DNA of 64,000 nucleotides from assembly GCF_043555875.1 (NCBI RefSeq), contig NZ_JBIGHW010000005.1, positions 1-64,000 of the forward strand, given 5' to 3'. The notes below the pieces were generated by a model. That model made no database searches, was not told where the DNA came from, and worked only from the letters and a program-made list of their open reading frames with translations. Positions 33,326 through 41,704 of this stretch are shown here, in pieces. The position numbers and the translations under genes were made by a program. Source of the stretch: Pelomonas margarita. GTDB lineage: Bacteria; Pseudomonadota; Gammaproteobacteria; Burkholderiales; Burkholderiaceae_C. How positions within the stretch are numbered: position 1 is the first letter of the stretch; each line of letters begins with the position of its first letter.

Positions 33326-33484
33326 CGTTCCACGCTGATCGCGGACAGCGTTCCAGCGTGATGGCGGACAACTGCCCTACCATCCGCCCCGTCACTCAGG
33401 CACCCCGCTCAGGGTGTCCGCGATCGCATGGAACGCTGTCCGCGATCAGCCTGGAATGGGTGTCCGCGATCAGTGGAATGCGCA
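33326..33484. repeat. Right-end repeats of the IS21-family element
   Basis: Two direct copies of the left-end repeat (about 33326-33370) are followed by three copies in inverted orientation (33411-33484, e.g. TGTCCGCGATC). Finding both orientations at one end is unusual and suggests that the right end contains a duplicated piece of the left-end array or a nested end. The stretch between istB (33136) and these repeats holds no gene. Confidence 0.65.
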
Positions 33485-33707
33485 CCGTAGCCATGAAGCG
33501 GTGCAGGTTGCGGGGTCGATCAGGCGCCAGCGCGCGGAGGGCGGGCAACACGTGCTCGAAGGGGGCATAGCAGGCGCTGCCATGTCGCTGGTTGGAGGGG
33601 TGGGCCACGCCGTCGTCGCCGGGCGCGGCGGCACGGGCGGCGAGGGCCTGGGGCGTACTGAATCGCGTCGCCTGCAGCACGGGGTAGTCGGCCGCGTTCG
33701 GAGTCAT
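33485..33707 (-). other. Unrecognised minus-strand ORF fragment cut by IS21
   Basis: An open frame starting at ATG 33707 reads MTPNAADYPVLQATRFSTPQ, then HGSACYAPFEHVLPALRALA and NLHRFMATV before entering the IS21 terminal repeats, where the frame continues to 33396. I do not recognise a family. Its loss of a natural C-terminus at the IS end suggests a gene truncated by the insertion, but it could be a chance ORF in high-GC DNA. Confidence 0.3.
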
Positions 33708-33741
33708 TTCCAGCAGGGCCAGCTCGCCGATGCCGCCGGCG

Positions 33742-34047
33742 GTTCAGCGTCAAAAGCACCTGCTCGCAGCGGCCGAAGACCTCGTAGCCGGCCGCCTCAG
33801 GCGAATCGGCACCCTCGTTCTGCTCGGAACGTACAAGCTCCTGGAAATCCGGGACCACAGCGCCCAGCTCATGCGCCGGAGCCAGATCGTGCATTTCCCC
33901 AGCTACCGGCTGGAGCAAAGGGAGGACCAAGTCGCTTTCAAGTCGACCCTGGATGCCCTGGCCAAGGCGCTACCCATACCGCTTGAGGCGGGCATGCTCA
34001 AGCGCGTGGACTACTTCTTCAACAAGACAGCCGGCTGCATCGGCATC
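33742..34047 (+). pseudogene. TniB/TnsC-like AAA ATPase, C-terminal fragment
   Basis: The frame reads QRQKHLLAAAEDLVAGRLRR, IGTLVLLGTYKLLEIRDHSA, QLMRRSQIVHFPSYRL and a tail GMLKRVDYFFNKTAGCIGI. This is the sensor and C-terminal portion of transposon AAA+ proteins of the TniB/TnsC type (LVGTxxLLxL...QLxRRS...HFxRY...GCxGxL). The Walker A/B part is missing, and after GCIGI the sequence joins abruptly to a subtilase fragment in another frame. It is a relic of another transposon. Confidence 0.65.
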
Positions 34048-34994
34048 CGCAGCTGCTCGCGCCGCTCATGTTCCGGCTTCGCCACGAGGCCATCGCCAAG
34101 TCACACAGACCCGTCAAGGTCGTCGAAGAATCCGGCCTCATTCCCGCCGGCCATGAGCGCGTCGAAGAGATGCTGGTGGGCGCGCACGGCGCCAGCATCG
34201 CCGCCCTGCGCAGCGTCATCCTCGAACGGGACATCAAGGAGATCCGCGCCAACCTCAGCGCGATCGCGAGGATCGAGCCTTGGGGGCGTGCCCAGCGCAA
34301 CCCGGAAGGCACGCTGGCAGTCCAGACGCAAGGTCGGGCGCTGCTGCGCTTCTTCCGCTACGGCAACGACGCAGCCAACGCGAGGCTATTCGAGGCCGTC
34401 AAGGGCCTATTGAGCCACCTTGGACTGAAGCACCGGTTCTTCCGCCAGGGACGCCATGGCTGGTTCTTCGCGAGCCTGCTGGAGGTCGGTCAGATCACCG
34501 ACGAGAAGTTCGACCAGTTGCTCTCCTTCCCAGGCCTTCGGCGGCTGATGCCCGAGCCGCGCATGCAGTCGGCGGCCACGCGCCGGCCCATTGGCGCCGC
34601 GGCCGCGCCGCCTCATCTCGCGCGACCTATCGAGGGCCTGCCGACGGTGGCTGTCTTCGACACCGGGACGTCGGCGGCGGCCACGGATCTGCGGCCGTGG
34701 GTGGTCGGCACGAAGACCTACGTGCTGCCGCCCGACACGGACCATGAGCATGGCACCCACGTCGCCTCCCTGGTGGCGGGCGCGCACGGCCTGAACGCGG
34801 GCCATGCGGACTTCCCCGCCCTGGGCGCCAAGGTCTACGACGTCTGCGGCCTGGAGGCCGGCGCCGGCGGCTACATCGGCGACCCGATCGGCCGGCTGGA
34901 AGAGGCCATCAGGGGCCGTCCCGATGTGCACGTCTGGAACCTGTCGTTGGGCACAGTCAAGTTCGTTAAGTTGGATTGTAGAAAGCAGCGCTAG
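34047..34994 (+). pseudogene. S8 (subtilase) peptidase fragment, truncated at both ends
   Basis: The frame begins at the junction (PQLLAPLMFRLRHEAIAKSH) without a start region and continues to TVAVFDTG (catalytic Asp) and DHEHGTHVASLVAGA (catalytic His). It ends soon after VHVWNLSLGT in a foreign tail VKFVKLDCRKQR. The catalytic Ser region is absent, so it is inactive as a protease. Similar subtilases with a helical N-terminal region occur beside AAA ATPases in genomic islands, some suspected of defence roles; that parallel is inference. Confidence 0.75.
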
Positions 34995-35083
34995 GGATGC
35001 AAGGCCAGCGAATCCACGCATCTAACCGGGGCGCGCGCGGAGAACGGACCCCAGTAGACGCACGGTTTAAAATACATATGATT

Positions 35084-35100
35084 TACAACTAATTGTTGTA
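35084..35100. promoter_or_regulatory. Palindrome before lysR: operator or recombinase core site
   Basis: TACAAC-TAATT-GTTGTA is a perfect 6-5-6 inverted repeat 10 bp before the lysR ATG, in an AT-rich patch (35067-35110). It fits the T-N11-A form of LysR operators and also the arm-spacer-arm form of a tyrosine-recombinase crossover site. It marks the upstream edge of the transposition module. Confidence 0.5.
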
Positions 35101-35110
35101 GACGGCAATC

Positions 35111-36085
35111 ATGCCAACCCCTATGCGCGAACTAAGAGCCCTTGCCACGTTGTTGAAGGCGGCCGAACTCGGCAGCCTGACCAACGCCGCTGCCGACCAG
35201 GGCATCACGCCCCAGGCCGCGAGCAAGACGCTGGCACAGCTGGAGCGGCAGCTCGGAGTCAAACTGCTGGAGCGCACGACGCGGCGGCTGGCGCTGACAC
35301 CCGAAGGTCAGGTGCTGGTCGACGCATCCCGACCGGCACTGGAGGCGATGAACGCAGCGTTGGACGCCGTGCGCAAGGCGCCGTCCAAGCCGCTCACCGG
35401 CCACCTGTCCATCGCAGCGCCGCGGATGGTGGTGTCGACCGTGCTCGCGCCGGTGGTCGACGCCTTCAGCGCTTTGCATCCCAAGCTGAACCTGCACGTC
35501 AGGTCTGTCGACCAAGCCACGCCGGCGATTCAGGGGGAAGACGAGGTGTGCTTCAGTTTCGGGCCGATGCTGGAGCAGGACGTCAGCAGCACCTTCCTGA
35601 TGGAAGCGCTACTCCTGTACTGCGCCTCGCCGGGCTACCTGGCCAAGCACGGCGTGCCGCGGTCGGTAGAGGCGCTGGACGCGCGCCAAGCCGGGATGCC
35701 GGTGCTTGAGGCCCGGACCGGCGGCAAGGATCGCGGGCCGATGCTTTCGACCAACGACGACCAACTCGAACTGCAGATCGCCCGGTCTGGCCGCTTGGCG
35801 ATGCAGCTGATCTCGCTGACGGCGATGCCGTGCATCGAGGACGGCACGCTTGTGCCGCTGCCATCACTGGGGGTCGATTCGGCTCACCTGTTTATTTGCC
35901 ACTACAGCAGTGAAGTGCTGCCGCAGGTCGGCGCCTTCGTCGAGTTCGCGCTGGACCGCTTGCAAGGCAGCCAGGCATTTGCACCATCGGAAACCCGCCT
36001 GGCGGCGCTGGAGCGGGCGGCGACGCGGCGACGGCCTTCACCGAAGTCCTTCCGCCGATTGGAAGCGACGAGCGTGGCGCCATGA
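35111..36085 (+). CDS. LysR-type regulator in the transposition operon
   Basis: The 324-residue protein has an N-terminal winged HTH (RELRALATLLKAAELGSLTN, then AAADQGITPQAASKTLAQLE and RQLGVKLLERTTRRLALTPE) followed by a periplasmic-binding-like effector domain (LTGHLSIAAPRMVVSTVLAP and later VEALDARQAGMPVLEARTGG). LysR proteins activate or repress in response to a ligand. It overlaps the recombinase gene by 4 bp, and that gene abuts tnpA, so it is physically part of the transposon core. A role in regulating transposition is inferred. Confidence 0.92.
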   Translation: MPTPMRELRALATLLKAAELGSLTNAAADQGITPQAASKTLAQLERQLGVKLLERTTRRLALTPEGQVLVDASRPALEAMNAALDAVRKAPSKPLTGHLSIAAPRMVVSTVLAPVVDAFSALHPKLNLHVRSVDQATPAIQGEDEVCFSFGPMLEQDVSSTFLMEALLLYCASPGYLAKHGVPRSVEALDARQAGMPVLEARTGGKDRGPMLSTNDDQLELQIARSGRLAMQLISLTAMPCIEDGTLVPLPSLGVDSAHLFICHYSSEVLPQVGAFVEFALDRLQGSQAFAPSETRLAALERAATRRRPSPKSFRRLEATSVAP

Positions 36086-37134
36086 GCGCCACCGTTGAGC
36101 AGTACGTCCTAGCGGCCGACCGGGACAACACGGTCAAGAGCTATGCCGCAGCGCTGCGCAACTTCGAGCAAGTCTGGAACGGGCTGCTGCCCGCGACGGC
36201 TGACACGGTGGCGCGCTACCTGGCCGAGCACGCGGAGGTCTACCGCATCAGCACGCTGCGTCTGCATCTGGCTGCACTGGCGCGATGGCATGCCGACAAC
36301 GGCTTCGGCGATCCCACCCGGTCGCCGCTGGTGCAGAAGGTGCTGCGCGGCGTCCGGGCCAAGCACGCCGTGCCGCAGAAGCGGGCCCGGCCGCTGCAGC
36401 TCGACGTGCTCGAAGCGGTGTCCGACTGGCTGCTGAAGGCGCAGGCGTCGGCACGCGAGCACGGCCGCCAGGCCGAGCAACTGCGCCGCAGCCGCGACCG
36501 CGCGATGCTCCTGCTGGGCTTCTGGCGCGCCTTCCGATCCGACGAGCTGGCCAGCATGCGCATCGAGGAGGTCCAAGCCCAGCGTGGCAAAGGGCTGACC
36601 TGCCGGCCTCGAAAGACCAAGACCACTGACGAGGGCGAGGACCGTGCATTCCATTGCCCGGCGCTGTCGCGGCTGTGCCCGGTGGACGCCTACCTCGACT
36701 GGATCGAACTGCGCGGCCGCAAGACCGGGCCGGTGTTCCCTGGCATCGATCGTTGGGGCAAAGTCTCGGACGAGCACATGCTGAGCAAGACTGTGCTGCC
36801 GCTGCTGCGGCGCATCCTGCACGAGGCTGGCGCCGAGGAGGCCGCCAGTTATTCCAGCCACTCGCTTCGCCGTGGTTTCGCCAACTGGGCCAGCAGCAAC
36901 GGCTGGGACCTCAAGGAACTGATGGAGCACGTGGGCTGGCGCGACGTCGGCTCGGCATTGCGCTACGTCGATGTGTCTCACGCCGCGTTGAAGGGCAAGT
37001 TCGAGCGCGGCCTGGCCAATAGCCCGCCAGCGTCAGCACTGGGCACCACGAAGCCGAACAACTCGATGCCACCGACTGGCGGCGATGATGCGCTCGCGCA
37101 GCCCGACGAGCGGCCTCGCGACCCACCGCACTGA
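36082..37134 (+). CDS. Tyrosine recombinase (putative transposon resolvase)
   Basis: The 350-residue protein has an N-terminal core-binding SAM-like domain (about 1-95) and a C-terminal catalytic domain. The visible residues are Arg152 in LGFWRAFRSDEL, a Lys in CRPRKTKTT (about 178-180), His260 and Arg263 in SHSLRRGF, His283/Trp286 in EHVGWRD, and nucleophile Tyr295 in LRYVDVS. Tn3-family elements such as Tn4430 use a tyrosine recombinase (TnpI) for cointegrate resolution instead of a serine resolvase; none of the latter is present here. Its stop codon abuts the tnpA ATG. Confidence 0.93.
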   Translation: MSATVEQYVLAADRDNTVKSYAAALRNFEQVWNGLLPATADTVARYLAEHAEVYRISTLRLHLAALARWHADNGFGDPTRSPLVQKVLRGVRAKHAVPQKRARPLQLDVLEAVSDWLLKAQASAREHGRQAEQLRRSRDRAMLLLGFWRAFRSDELASMRIEEVQAQRGKGLTCRPRKTKTTDEGEDRAFHCPALSRLCPVDAYLDWIELRGRKTGPVFPGIDRWGKVSDEHMLSKTVLPLLRRILHEAGAEEAASYSSHSLRRGFANWASSNGWDLKELMEHVGWRDVGSALRYVDVSHAALKGKFERGLANSPPASALGTTKPNNSMPPTGGDDALAQPDERPRDPPH

Positions 37135-40100
37135 ATGTCGACGGCCGCCGACTCGCACCGCCTCGCGCTACTCAGCGCCGCGGAAATCGAAGCCCTGTAT
37201 GGCTTCCCTAATTTTTCCGACGAGGATCGGCAGGCCTACTTCGAGCTGTCCGAGCAGGAATTGGCTGTCGTCGAGGCGCGATATCGATCCGTCGGCCTCT
37301 TCTTGGCGCTGGAACTCGGGTACTTCAAGGCCAAGCAGCGGTTTTTCGACTTCACGCTGGAGCAGGCCCAGCAGGACCTGCGCTTCCTCGCGGCCCGCTA
37401 TTTTCCAGACTTCTCCCTCAAGTCATTCAAGCTGCCGTCCAGGCCGACCCGGACCGGGCTGCAGCAGGACATCCTTAAGCTGACCGGCTATCGGCTGTGC
37501 GACGCCCAAGGCACGAAGGACCTCGAAGCGCGGGCCGAGCGCCTGGCGACGCGCTCCACGCAGCCGCAGTACGTGCTTCGTGAGCTGATGCAGCATCTGG
37601 CCAACGAGAACATGGTTCTGCCCGTGTACACGGCGCTCCAGGATCTCATCGGCCGAGTGTTGAGCCGGGAGCGCCAGCGCGTCGTGAGCCGGCTTGAGGA
37701 GAGCCTTCCGCGCCGCGTCAAGACCCAGTTGATGGAATTGCTCGCGACCGGCGACGACGACAGCCTGTACCAGATCACCGCACTCAAGAAGGAGGCCCGA
37801 GACTTCAGCCGCCGTGAGCTCAAGCAGGAAGTCCAACGGCGCCAGGTGTTCAAGCCCCTGCACGATTTCGCCACCCAGTTCCTGGTACAGGCCGGCCTGT
37901 CCAATGAAAGCAGCCGCTACTACGCCTCGTTGGTCAGGTTTTACACGGTCTACAAGCTGCGCCGGCAGCCCCAGGGCACCTCCAGGCTGTACCTGCTGTG
38001 CTTCGCCCATCAGCGATTCCGGGAGATCAACGACAACCTGATCGAGGCCTTCATGCACTTGGTCTCGACCTACAAGAAGGAAGCCAAGACGGCGGCTGAG
38101 GACGCCATGCGGCAGGCCCAGGTGGACGCCGCGAAGAATCTCGGTGCGGCGGGCCAAGTGCTGCGCCTGTTCATCGATCCGGCCACCCGCGCCGAGACCC
38201 CGTTTTCCAAGGTCCAGGCCAAGGCCTTCAAGCTGCTGGAGCGAGAGCAGTTCCCAACCGTTGCTGACTACCTGCTCAACATCGACTTCGACCGGACCGC
38301 CTACCAGTGGGCGCAGTACACCAAGCTCTCCAGCCGGTTCAAGATCAACCTGCGCCACCTGTTCTGCGAGCTGGAATTCGGTGTCCGCGTGGACAACGCT
38401 CCGCTGCTCAAGGCCGTCGAATTCCTGCAACGCGTATTGCGCGAGGGCAAGTCGCCGCAGCAGATTCCACCGCAGGATTTCCCGCAGCGCTTCATCGCGC
38501 AGGTACACCGGCCTTACCTGTACCAGGACGCCGAGAACTTGCGCGGCAAGGCCCGGGCCAAGCGGCTCATCGTCGATCGCTACGAATTCCTGGTCTACCG
38601 AGAGCTGTGCGATGCCCTGCAGGCGGGCAATGTCTTTGTCCGTCACAGCAACGAGTACAAGCGTTTCGAGGACGATCTCATCAGCGATGAGCGCTGGGCT
38701 GCCAAGGACCAGATCCTGAAGGACATCGCGGCGCCGCTGCTGACCACGCCGATCGAGACGACGCTGACCACGCTGCGTCAAGCGTTGGTGGATCGCTTCG
38801 ACGAAGTCAACCAGCGCATCATCGACTCGACCAATGAGCACATCCGTGTCCGCGGCAAGGGCGAGAACCGGCGCTGGACACTGGCCTACCCGACGTCCGA
38901 CGAGCCGGTGAACAGCCCCTTCTACACGCAGCTGCCGGGCATCGATATTGCCGATCTGCTGTGGTTCGTCGCCGGGCGCACGCAGTTCCTGAGCAAATTC
39001 ACCCACGTCCTGGAACGCTACGTCAAGCAGCCGCCCGATCCGCGGCTAATCCTGGCCAGCTTGGTCGCCATGGGCACCAACATGGGCCTGGGCAAGATGG
39101 CGGAGGTCTCCGGCCTGGGGCTGGCGCCGCTGCAATCGGCTTCGCGCAACTTCCTGCGCCTGGAGACGCTAAAGGCGGCCAACGATGCGATCAGCAACGC
39201 TACTGCGCAGTTGCCGGCCTTCAAGCTGTACAACATCCAGGACAAATTGCATTCCAGCAGCGACGGCCAGCGCTTCGAGACGCAGATCAATACCTTCAAC
39301 TCTCGGTACTCACCGAAGTATTTCGGGCTGAAGAAGGGCGTCAGCGCCTGCACTCTGGTCGCGAACCATGTGCCCATCAACGCCCGGATCATCGGCACCC
39401 AGGAGCACGAGAGCCACTACGTCTTCGACCTGCTGTACAACAACACCTCGGACATCAAGCCCGAGCGCCACTCGACCGACACCCATGGCACCAACCAGGT
39501 GAACTTCTGGATCTTGCAGGTGTTCGGCCACGGCTTCGCGCCGCGCTACAAGAACCTGCGCAAGAAGACCGAGACCCTGGTGGGACCCGAGTCGCCGAGC
39601 CACTACGCCGACAAGCTCATTCAGCCGCAGCGCAAATTCAACGAGAAGTTGATCATTGCGGAGTGGCCCAACATCCAGCGCATCATGGCCTCGCTGGCCG
39701 ACAAGGACGTTAGCCAGGCCACCATCGTGCGCAAGCTCAGCAGCTATGCGCTGCAGAACCAGACCAAGAAGGCGCTCTGGGAACTGGACGACATCTATCG
39801 CACGCTCTACGTGCTGGATTTCATCGACCATGCCGACCTGCGCCAAGCGGTGCAGAAGGCGCTCAACCGCGGCGAGGCCTATCACCGCTTCCGCAAGGCC
39901 GTGGCCTTTGTGAACACTGGCGCGTTCCGGGTCAAGACCGAAGCAGAGCAGGCGCTGTGGAACGAATGCTCCCGGCTGATCGCCAACGCGGTGATCTTCT
40001 ACAACACGGCGTTGCTGTCCAAGATCTACGAGCAGAAGCTGGCTGCCGGCGATGACGCCGCGATCCAGATCCTGCGCGGCATCTCGCCGGTGGCCTGGCA

Positions 40101-40242
40101 GCACATCAATCTGTTCGGCAGCTTCGAGTTCAGCGAGACGCCGGCGACGGTCGACCTCGATGGCCTAGCCGCACTGTACGAACGGGCGGACTACTGGCAG
40201 CAGGCGATGGCCGGGGATGATGCTGCCCCCGATGTCGGATGA
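37135..40242 (+). CDS. tnpA: Tn3-family transposase TnpA
   Basis: The 1035-residue protein is full length, slightly longer than Tn3 TnpA (about 1000). An N-terminal DUF4158 region (LSAAEIEALYGFPNFSDEDR) binds the ends. The catalytic triad is visible as Asp710 in SSSDGQRFETQ, Asp782 in RHSTDTHGTNQVNFWIL and Glu914 in ALNRGEAYHRFRKAVA. IKPERHSTDTHG and HGFAPRYKNL are family motifs. It would catalyse replicative transposition via cointegrates. It is the last gene of the lysR-recombinase-tnpA operon and lies 343 bp before the right inverted repeat. Confidence 0.97.
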   Translation: MSTAADSHRLALLSAAEIEALYGFPNFSDEDRQAYFELSEQELAVVEARYRSVGLFLALELGYFKAKQRFFDFTLEQAQQDLRFLAARYFPDFSLKSFKLPSRPTRTGLQQDILKLTGYRLCDAQGTKDLEARAERLATRSTQPQYVLRELMQHLANENMVLPVYTALQDLIGRVLSRERQRVVSRLEESLPRRVKTQLMELLATGDDDSLYQITALKKEARDFSRRELKQEVQRRQVFKPLHDFATQFLVQAGLSNESSRYYASLVRFYTVYKLRRQPQGTSRLYLLCFAHQRFREINDNLIEAFMHLVSTYKKEAKTAAEDAMRQAQVDAAKNLGAAGQVLRLFIDPATRAETPFSKVQAKAFKLLEREQFPTVADYLLNIDFDRTAYQWAQYTKLSSRFKINLRHLFCELEFGVRVDNAPLLKAVEFLQRVLREGKSPQQIPPQDFPQRFIAQVHRPYLYQDAENLRGKARAKRLIVDRYEFLVYRELCDALQAGNVFVRHSNEYKRFEDDLISDERWAAKDQILKDIAAPLLTTPIETTLTTLRQALVDRFDEVNQRIIDSTNEHIRVRGKGENRRWTLAYPTSDEPVNSPFYTQLPGIDIADLLWFVAGRTQFLSKFTHVLERYVKQPPDPRLILASLVAMGTNMGLGKMAEVSGLGLAPLQSASRNFLRLETLKAANDAISNATAQLPAFKLYNIQDKLHSSSDGQRFETQINTFNSRYSPKYFGLKKGVSACTLVANHVPINARIIGTQEHESHYVFDLLYNNTSDIKPERHSTDTHGTNQVNFWILQVFGHGFAPRYKNLRKKTETLVGPESPSHYADKLIQPQRKFNEKLIIAEWPNIQRIMASLADKDVSQATIVRKLSSYALQNQTKKALWELDDIYRTLYVLDFIDHADLRQAVQKALNRGEAYHRFRKAVAFVNTGAFRVKTEAEQALWNECSRLIANAVIFYNTALLSKIYEQKLAAGDDAAIQILRGISPVAWQHINLFGSFEFSETPATVDLDGLAALYERADYWQQAMAGDDAAPDVG

Positions 40243-40585
40243 CCAGATTGGGGGAAAGGGTGGTCAGCATCGGGGTCTTCACGACCCGCAGCAGGTCGAC
40301 CGGTATGGCATTGAAGCCAAACCCACACTTTGGCGGGAGCATGCGGGCGTGTGTGGCCGCGTGCGCAGGCAAGTCCCATCCTCGCGTTTCGATCAGATGC
40401 TCCCGGCGGCAATCTCGCATCGTCGTGCAGGGCGAGGGGGCAAATGTCGCAGAGACGGTCGCTGGATGGGACGTCGGAGGCCCATTTCTGGAGAGACTGG
40501 TTCATCAAATCTAGAGGGCGTCCGCGCACATCAGAAGTGAGCAAAAGGCACCTTCAGGCAGAAAAAGGTCGTTGCAAGTCAGATG
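40243..40585 (+). other. Non-coding stretch between tnpA and right inverted repeat
   Basis: I see no gene, RNA or clear repeat in this 343-bp segment. Short open frames exist but have no ribosome-binding site or recognisable product. Confidence 0.6.
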
Positions 40586-40629
40586 CTTACGACAATTTTC
40601 TCGTTTTCGGGGGTTGGGCAAAAATAGCC
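40586..40629 (-). repeat. Right terminal inverted repeat
   Basis: Read inward on the minus strand it starts GGCTATTTTTGCCCAA and ends TTGTCGTAAG, matching the left repeat at 39 of 44 positions. Confidence 0.92.
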
Positions 40630-40634
40630 AGATT
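40630..40634. repeat. 5-bp target-site duplication, right copy
   Basis: AGATT directly after the right inverted repeat; identical to 26863-26867. Confidence 0.9.
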
Positions 40635-41569
40635 GGTTTGCGTTACTGCGCTCCGGCGAGGCCACGCCGGCCGACCAGGCCCGCTGGCACGACTGGCTGG
40701 CCGCCGGGGCTGCCCACCGGGAGGCGTGGAGTCAGGTCGAACGCATCAGCCAGCGATTCGGGCCGCTACGCAACAGTCCCGATCCGCAGGCCACCGTCGG
40801 CGCTCTCGCTACGGCCCGCCAGCGCCTGGCGACGCGCCGCCACGTACTGCGCGGCGTGAGCTGGATGGCGGGCGGCGGCGTCGCCGGCTGGATGGCCTGG
40901 CGTTGCACCGAGCTGCCACTGCTGGCAGCGCACTGGACGGCCGACCACCGCGCCGCCAGCGGCGAGCTCGCCACCCGCGTGCTGTCCGACGGCTCCCGCA
41001 TCTGGCTGGCACCCGGCGCCGCCGTGACGCTGCATTTCGACGCGCAGACCCGCTGCCTGCAACTGTTGGCCGGCCAGCTCTTCGTCGACACCGCCCCGGA
41101 CGCCCACCGCCGCTTCATCGTCGACACTCCGCAAGGCCGACTGCGGGCACTGGGCACGCGCTTCCATGTGCGCCTGCTGGCGGACGAGCGTGCGACGCTG
41201 GCCGTCTACGACGGTGCCGTCGAGCTGCGCGCGGCCGGCAGCGCTGCCACTACCGTGGTGCAGGCCGGCCAGCAGCGCCATTTCGACGCTCAGGCCCTGG
41301 ACGGCGCCACGCCGGCCGACCCGAATGGCCGCGCCTGGATCCGCGGCATCCTGCTGGCCCAGGACATGGCGCTCGGGGACGTGCTGGCCGAGCTGGCCCG
41401 CTACCGGCCCGGCCACCTCGCCGTGGCGCCCGAAGTGGCTGGACTGCGGGTGCACGGCAGCTTCCCGCTGACCAACACCGACCGCGCGCTGGCCATGCTG
41501 GCCGGCATCCTGCCCATCCGCCTGCACCAGCCGCTGCCGTGGTGGACATCGATCGAGCCCCGCCGCTGA
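40634..41569 (+). pseudogene. fecR: fecR 3' fragment (anti-sigma/sensor domain)
   Basis: Resuming at the TGG codon that the insertion split, the frame reads WFALLRSGEATPADQARWHD and AHREAWSQVERISQRF, the FecR DUF4880 segment. It continues through a membrane helix (about 40865-40910), TADHRAASGELATRVLSDGS, WLAPGAAVTLHF, FIVDTPQGRLRALGTRFHV, and the FecR C-terminal region to LPWWTSIEPRR. The reconstructed gene encodes about 336 residues, normal for FecR. An internal GTG at 40856 could start a membrane/periplasmic fragment lacking the cytoplasmic FecI-binding part. Confidence 0.93.
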
Positions 41570-41704
41570 ACTTTTTTCATCGACGCGGTTCCGCTTTTGT
41601 CCGGCTCATTCGATCAGACGGGTAAGCAGCTTTTTCCATCGTCGATATCTCCAGCCACCCAGCGGTGAAGCGCGCGACGCGCGCGTTCAGCCCAGGCAGC
41701 CAGC

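Larger units (their letters stand above)
30598..33484 (+). mobile_element. IS21-family insertion sequence (about 2.89 kb)
   Basis: The element contains istA and istB in the usual overlapping order. Its ends start TGCGTATTCCAC on the left and, inverted, TGCGCATTCCAC on the right. Inside both ends lie several copies of a GATSGCGGACA-type repeat, the multi-repeat termini typical of IS21. The exact boundaries and a target duplication could not be fixed; ACC occurs at both flanks. It interrupts the transposon cargo between chrA and the TniB/S8 relics. Confidence 0.85.
26868..40629 (+). mobile_element. Tn3-family transposon carrying chromate-resistance genes (13,762 bp)
   Basis: The element is bounded by 44-bp inverted repeats and a 5-bp AGATT duplication and is inserted in fecR. 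Contents in order: IS3 relics; chrB, chrC-rhodanese fusion and chrA; an IS21-family element (istA, istB); relics of a TniB-like ATPase and an S8 peptidase; then the transposition module lysR-tyrosine recombinase-tnpA next to the right end. All intact genes inside read rightward. The unchanged duplication and intact host frame on both sides suggest a recent insertion. Confidence 0.93.

Noticed and set aside
26792..41569. Idea that fecR is kept functional by an intron-like or programmed excision
   Set aside because: The interrupting DNA is a replicative Tn3-family element with target duplication; such elements do not excise precisely, so the gene is treated as disrupted.
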